Shown here: piece by piece, positions 61,596 to 64,000 of the stretch
How the letters are laid out: each line of letters begins with the position of its first letter
Numbering within the stretch: position 1 is the first letter of the stretch
Source of the DNA: CAVXSP01 sp963764505
GTDB taxonomy: Bacteria; Acidobacteriota; Vicinamibacteria; Vicinamibacterales; SCN-69-37
Length of the DNA: 64,000 bases
NCBI GenBank assembly: GCA_963764505.1
Contig: CAVXSP010000001.1
Span: 744,001-808,000, forward strand
Reading direction: 5' to 3'
Position numbers and translations under genes: made by a program
Notes under the pieces: generated by a model
Seen by the model: only the letters and a program-made list of their open reading frames with translations
What the model was told of the DNA's origin: nothing
The model's database searches: none

Positions 61596-61961
61596 TCAGG
61601 CGTGTGTCGGCACGCCGACTGGCGTCACGGCCGCCTGATCCTCTTCGCGCGTCCTGATCCGATAGATCTTCTCGACCGGCAGCACGAAGATCTTCCCGTC
61701 GCCGACCGTGCCCGTGTGCGCGCCCTCGAGGATCGCACGGACGGTGGGCTCGACGAAATGGTTCGAGACGCCGATCTCCAGCCGCACCTTCTCGGAGAGC
61801 TCCATCTTCACCGTCGTGCCGCGGTAGGTCTCGACGCTCTCGCGTTCGCCTCCGTGGCCGTGGACGCGGCTGATGCTGAGGCCCTGCACGTCGGCCCTGT
61901 AGAGTTCCTCCAGCACGGCGTTCAGCCGATCGGGACGGATTATCGCGACAACGAGCTTCAT
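61596..61961 (-). CDS. glnB: Nitrogen regulatory protein PII
   Basis: PII senses 2-oxoglutarate and ATP/ADP and controls the ammonium channel. The protein has 121 residues. The body is well conserved (MKLVVAIIRPDRLNAVLEEL, GDGKIFVLPVEKIYRIRTRE, TGTVGDGKI). In the T-loop, Tyr46 is present (ETYRGTTVKMEL) but residue 51, the uridylylated Tyr in E. coli, is Val, so GlnD-type control through that residue is unlikely. The gene lies 46 bases downstream of the transporter gene on the same strand. In many bacteria glnK precedes amtB; here the order is reversed. Confidence 0.95.
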   Translation of the reverse strand: MKLVVAIIRPDRLNAVLEELYRADVQGLSISRVHGHGGERESVETYRGTTVKMELSEKVRLEIGVSNHFVEPTVRAILEGAHTGTVGDGKIFVLPVEKIYRIRTREEDQAAVTPVGVPTHA

Positions 61962-61992
61962 GATCGTCCTCCGGTAGGTTTGCCCTCGCCAG

Positions 61993-62008
61993 GCCCGCCG
62001 CGGCGGGC
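61993..62008. other. Short palindrome in the amt-glnB junction
   Basis: GCCCGCCG followed by CGGCGGGC makes an 8-base-pair perfect palindrome just after the transporter stop. It has no T-tract. It may lower or stabilise transcripts between the two genes; function is not known. Confidence 0.4.
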
Positions 62009-63291
62009 TATGGCCGCTCGGGACCGAGCCGCGGCGCGAACGCCTGGGACTGCGACCCGACGTGGTCGGGCAGGATGAGAATCGCGCCCTCGCCCGTGCC
62101 GTAGGCCTCTTCGCCGTGCTGGCTGATGTCCATGCCCATGCCTTCCTCGTTGTGCGCCGCCCTGAGCGGGACGACGAGCCCGATCAGCTTGAGCAGGACG
62201 AACGTCGCCACGCCGCTGTAGGCCACGGTCGCCAGCACGGCGGCCGCCTGGATACCGAGCTGGCGCGGGTTGCCGAAGAGCAGCCCGTCGGTCGCGCCGT
62301 TCCAGAGCTTCTGCGCGAACACGCCGGTCAGGAGCGCGCCGACCATCCCGCCGACGCCGTGCGCCGCGACCACGTCGAGCGAGTCGTCGAGCCGTGTGCG
62401 CACCCGGAACAGCAGCGCGAAATAGCTGGGGAGCGCGGCGATTGCGCCGAGCAGGACGGCGCTGATCGGACTGATGTAGCCCGCTGCCGGAGTGACCGCC
62501 ACGAGACCCACGACGATCGCCGTCGCGCCTCCGACGGCGGTCGCCTTGCCGTTGCGCACGAGATCGAGCAGCGTCCAGACGACCAGCGTCGCGGACGGCG
62601 CCAGCATCGTGGTCGCGAAGGCCAGGGCGGCCGAGGCGTTCGCCGCCAGCGCCGACCCGGCGTTGAATCCGAACCACCCGAACCACAGCAGGCCGGCGCC
62701 GAGCAGCGTGAAGGGGACGTTGTGCGGAATCATCGCCTGGCGCGCGAAGTCCTTGCGCGGGCCGATCACCATCGCCGCGACCAGCGCCGCCATCCCCGCA
62801 TTGACGTGCACGACCGTGCCGCCGGCGAAGTCCAGGGCGCCGAGCGACCCGAGGAAGCCGCCGCCCCAGACCCAGTGGGCGACCGGGCTGTAGACGACGA
62901 TGGACCAGGCAACCAGGAACACGACGTATGCGCCGAACCGCATCCGTTCGACGATCGCCCCGGAGATCAGGGCGGCCGTGATGATGGCGAACGTGCCCTG
63001 GAAGCAGAAGAACAGCACGTGCGGGATCGTGCCCTTGGGCTCCAGCCCGACGCCTCGCAGGAACAGATGCTGCAGCCCGCCGACGTATCCGCCGCCGTCG
63101 GCGAACGCCAGTGTATAGCCGACGATCGTCCACGCCAGGCCCACGGCGCCGAGCGCCGCGAAGCTCATCATCATCGTGTTCAGGGCGTTCTTGGATCGCA
63201 CGAGACCGCCGTAGAAGAAACCCAGCGCCGGCGTCATCAACAGGACGAGGGCGGTGGAGATCAGCATCCATGCGGTATCGGCAGCGTTCAT
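62008..63291 (-). CDS. amt: Ammonium transporter
   Basis: The protein carries ammonium across the inner membrane. ATG 63291 (MNAADTAWMLISTALVLLM) is chosen over the longer frame because it begins at the first membrane helix; GGAG lies 10 bases upstream. 427 residues with 11 membrane helices: MTPALGFFYGGLVRSKNALN, VYSPVAHWVWGGGFL, DFAGGTVVHVNAGMAALVAA and twin-His features in VVHVNAG and AAHGVGGMVGALL. The cytoplasmic C-tail (EEGMGMDISQHGEEAYGTGE) is the conserved regulatory sequence that meets PII, encoded next in the operon. No signal peptide. Confidence 0.95.
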   Translation of the reverse strand: MNAADTAWMLISTALVLLMTPALGFFYGGLVRSKNALNTMMMSFAALGAVGLAWTIVGYTLAFADGGGYVGGLQHLFLRGVGLEPKGTIPHVLFFCFQGTFAIITAALISGAIVERMRFGAYVVFLVAWSIVVYSPVAHWVWGGGFLGSLGALDFAGGTVVHVNAGMAALVAAMVIGPRKDFARQAMIPHNVPFTLLGAGLLWFGWFGFNAGSALAANASAALAFATTMLAPSATLVVWTLLDLVRNGKATAVGGATAIVVGLVAVTPAAGYISPISAVLLGAIAALPSYFALLFRVRTRLDDSLDVVAAHGVGGMVGALLTGVFAQKLWNGATDGLLFGNPRQLGIQAAAVLATVAYSGVATFVLLKLIGLVVPLRAAHNEEGMGMDISQHGEEAYGTGEGAILILPDHVGSQSQAFAPRLGPERP

Positions 63292-63390
63292 GAGGTGGGC
63301 TCCTGGGGCCTCGAGGCGCGCACAGTCTACACACTCCACGCGCGCCGATCGAGCGCGTTCTTCACGGCGCCCGATCTCGGAATCCCGCTG

Positions 63391-64000
63391 TCAGCGTTGG
63401 AGCTCGGAGAATCGTCCGTCGATGGTGCCGGAGGGCACGGCCTCGCGCAGTTGGCTGAAGGTGCCCGACGCGGCGATCTCGCCGGCCGCGCGGAGAAACC
63501 CCGCCCAGGCCGTGCGCGCGAGCGCGCCGCCGGTGCTGATGCGCCGCACGCCGATGGCCGCGAGGTCCGCCACCGTGGTGAAGTCGCTGCCCACCAGGAC
63601 GTTCACCGCCCTCGGTGCGACGGCGCGGACGATCGCGTCGATCTCCGGGGCCGACTGCACGCCCGGCGCGTACAGACAGTCTGCGCCCGCTTCGGCGTAG
63701 GCTGTGAGGCGGCGGATGGTCTCGGCCAGGTCCGGCCGGCCGGCGATGAACCCCTCGGAGCGCGCCGTCAGGACGAGGCCGCCGCCGTCCTGATCCAGCG
63801 CCTCCCGCGCCGCGCGGATCCGATCGACCGCGAGCGCCGGATCGAACAGCGGCGTCGCCGGATCCCCGGTCGCGTCCTCGATCGAGAGCCCCGCGATGCC
63901 CGTCGCGGCGGCGGCCGTGCAGTTCGCCGCCACCCTGTCTGGATCGCGCGCGAACCCGCGCTCGAAATCGGCGCTCACCGGCACCGGGACGCCGCTGGCG
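63391..64000 (-). CDS. Isocitrate lyase/PEP mutase family protein (partial)
   Basis: The frame is open to the window end, so the N-terminus is missing. The visible 200 or so residues fit the PEP mutase/carboxyvinyl-carboxyphosphonate phosphorylmutase family: VSADFERGFARDPDRVAANC, IAGLSIEDATGDP, the acidic metal-site region VLTARSEGFIAGRPD, and GADCLYAPGV with VLVGSDFTTVADLAAIGVRR. The C-terminus ends SGTIDGRFSELQR. The first catalytic loop (KKCGH/KKSGH) is outside the window, so the exact reaction cannot be told. Bases 63292-63390 between it and amt hold nothing I recognise. Confidence 0.88.
   Translation of the reverse strand, partial: ASGVPVPVSADFERGFARDPDRVAANCTAAAATGIAGLSIEDATGDPATPLFDPALAVDRIRAAREALDQDGGGLVLTARSEGFIAGRPDLAETIRRLTAYAEAGADCLYAPGVQSAPEIDAIVRAVAPRAVNVLVGSDFTTVADLAAIGVRRISTGGALARTAWAGFLRAAGEIAASGTFSQLREAVPSGTIDGRFSELQR

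Overview
The window is a high-GC bacterial chromosome segment, most likely from Acidobacteriota and plausibly class Vicinamibacteria. The inference rests on a large Oar-like outer-membrane protein paired with a VWFA-related protein of the kind common in Acidobacteriota, several M16/M1 peptidases, and the general look of the 16S gene. It could not be tested by a database search. Genes are tightly packed, with many ATGA/GTGA start-stop overlaps.

Layout. 1-3170: the C-terminal part of a membrane sensor kinase and its sigma-54 activator partner. 3189-11260 (minus): a translationally coupled envelope-glycan operon running UbiA-type prenyltransferase, DUF362 protein, poly-Arg protein, then four GT4-like glycosyltransferases in A-B-B-A paralogue order. 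11292-15062: a STAS protein, a hybrid histidine kinase and a PAS kinase with a degraded ATP-binding domain. 15120-15317: rpsU. 15494-30659: a purine-synthesis supercluster (purD, purE, purB, purS, purQ, purL, purF, purM, purN) interleaved with rlmN, an M16 peptidase, a HEAT-repeat protein and tyrS. A REP-associated (RAYT-type) transposase flanked by inverted REP-like repeats sits between purM and purN. 30660-36980: an rRNA operon with two promoters, boxA-like sites, 16S, tRNA-Ile(GAT), tRNA-Ala(TGC), 23S, 5S and a terminator; the processing stems of both large rRNAs are visible.

37028-45267: DUF2207 and LemA proteins, an OmpR/HisKA two-component pair, an AlkB-like dioxygenase, an FtsH-like protease and a 1-Cys peroxiredoxin. 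45334-61587: an envelope and protein-quality block with an active/inactive M16 pair, an Oar-like beta-barrel protein, a VWFA-related protein, an M1 aminopeptidase, MsrB, MsrA, an HtrA-like multi-PDZ protease and a coupled pseudoprotease. 61596-63291: PII and an ammonium transporter. 63391-64000: a partial isocitrate lyase/PEP mutase-family gene running off the window.

Single-base insertions break three genes as sequenced: one glycosyltransferase (twice), purL and the VWFA-related gene. In each case removing the extra base restores a full-length family protein. PurL is normally needed for de novo purine synthesis, so sequencing or assembly error is at least as likely as real pseudogenes. Three of the four insertions read GATTC where GATC would restore the frame.
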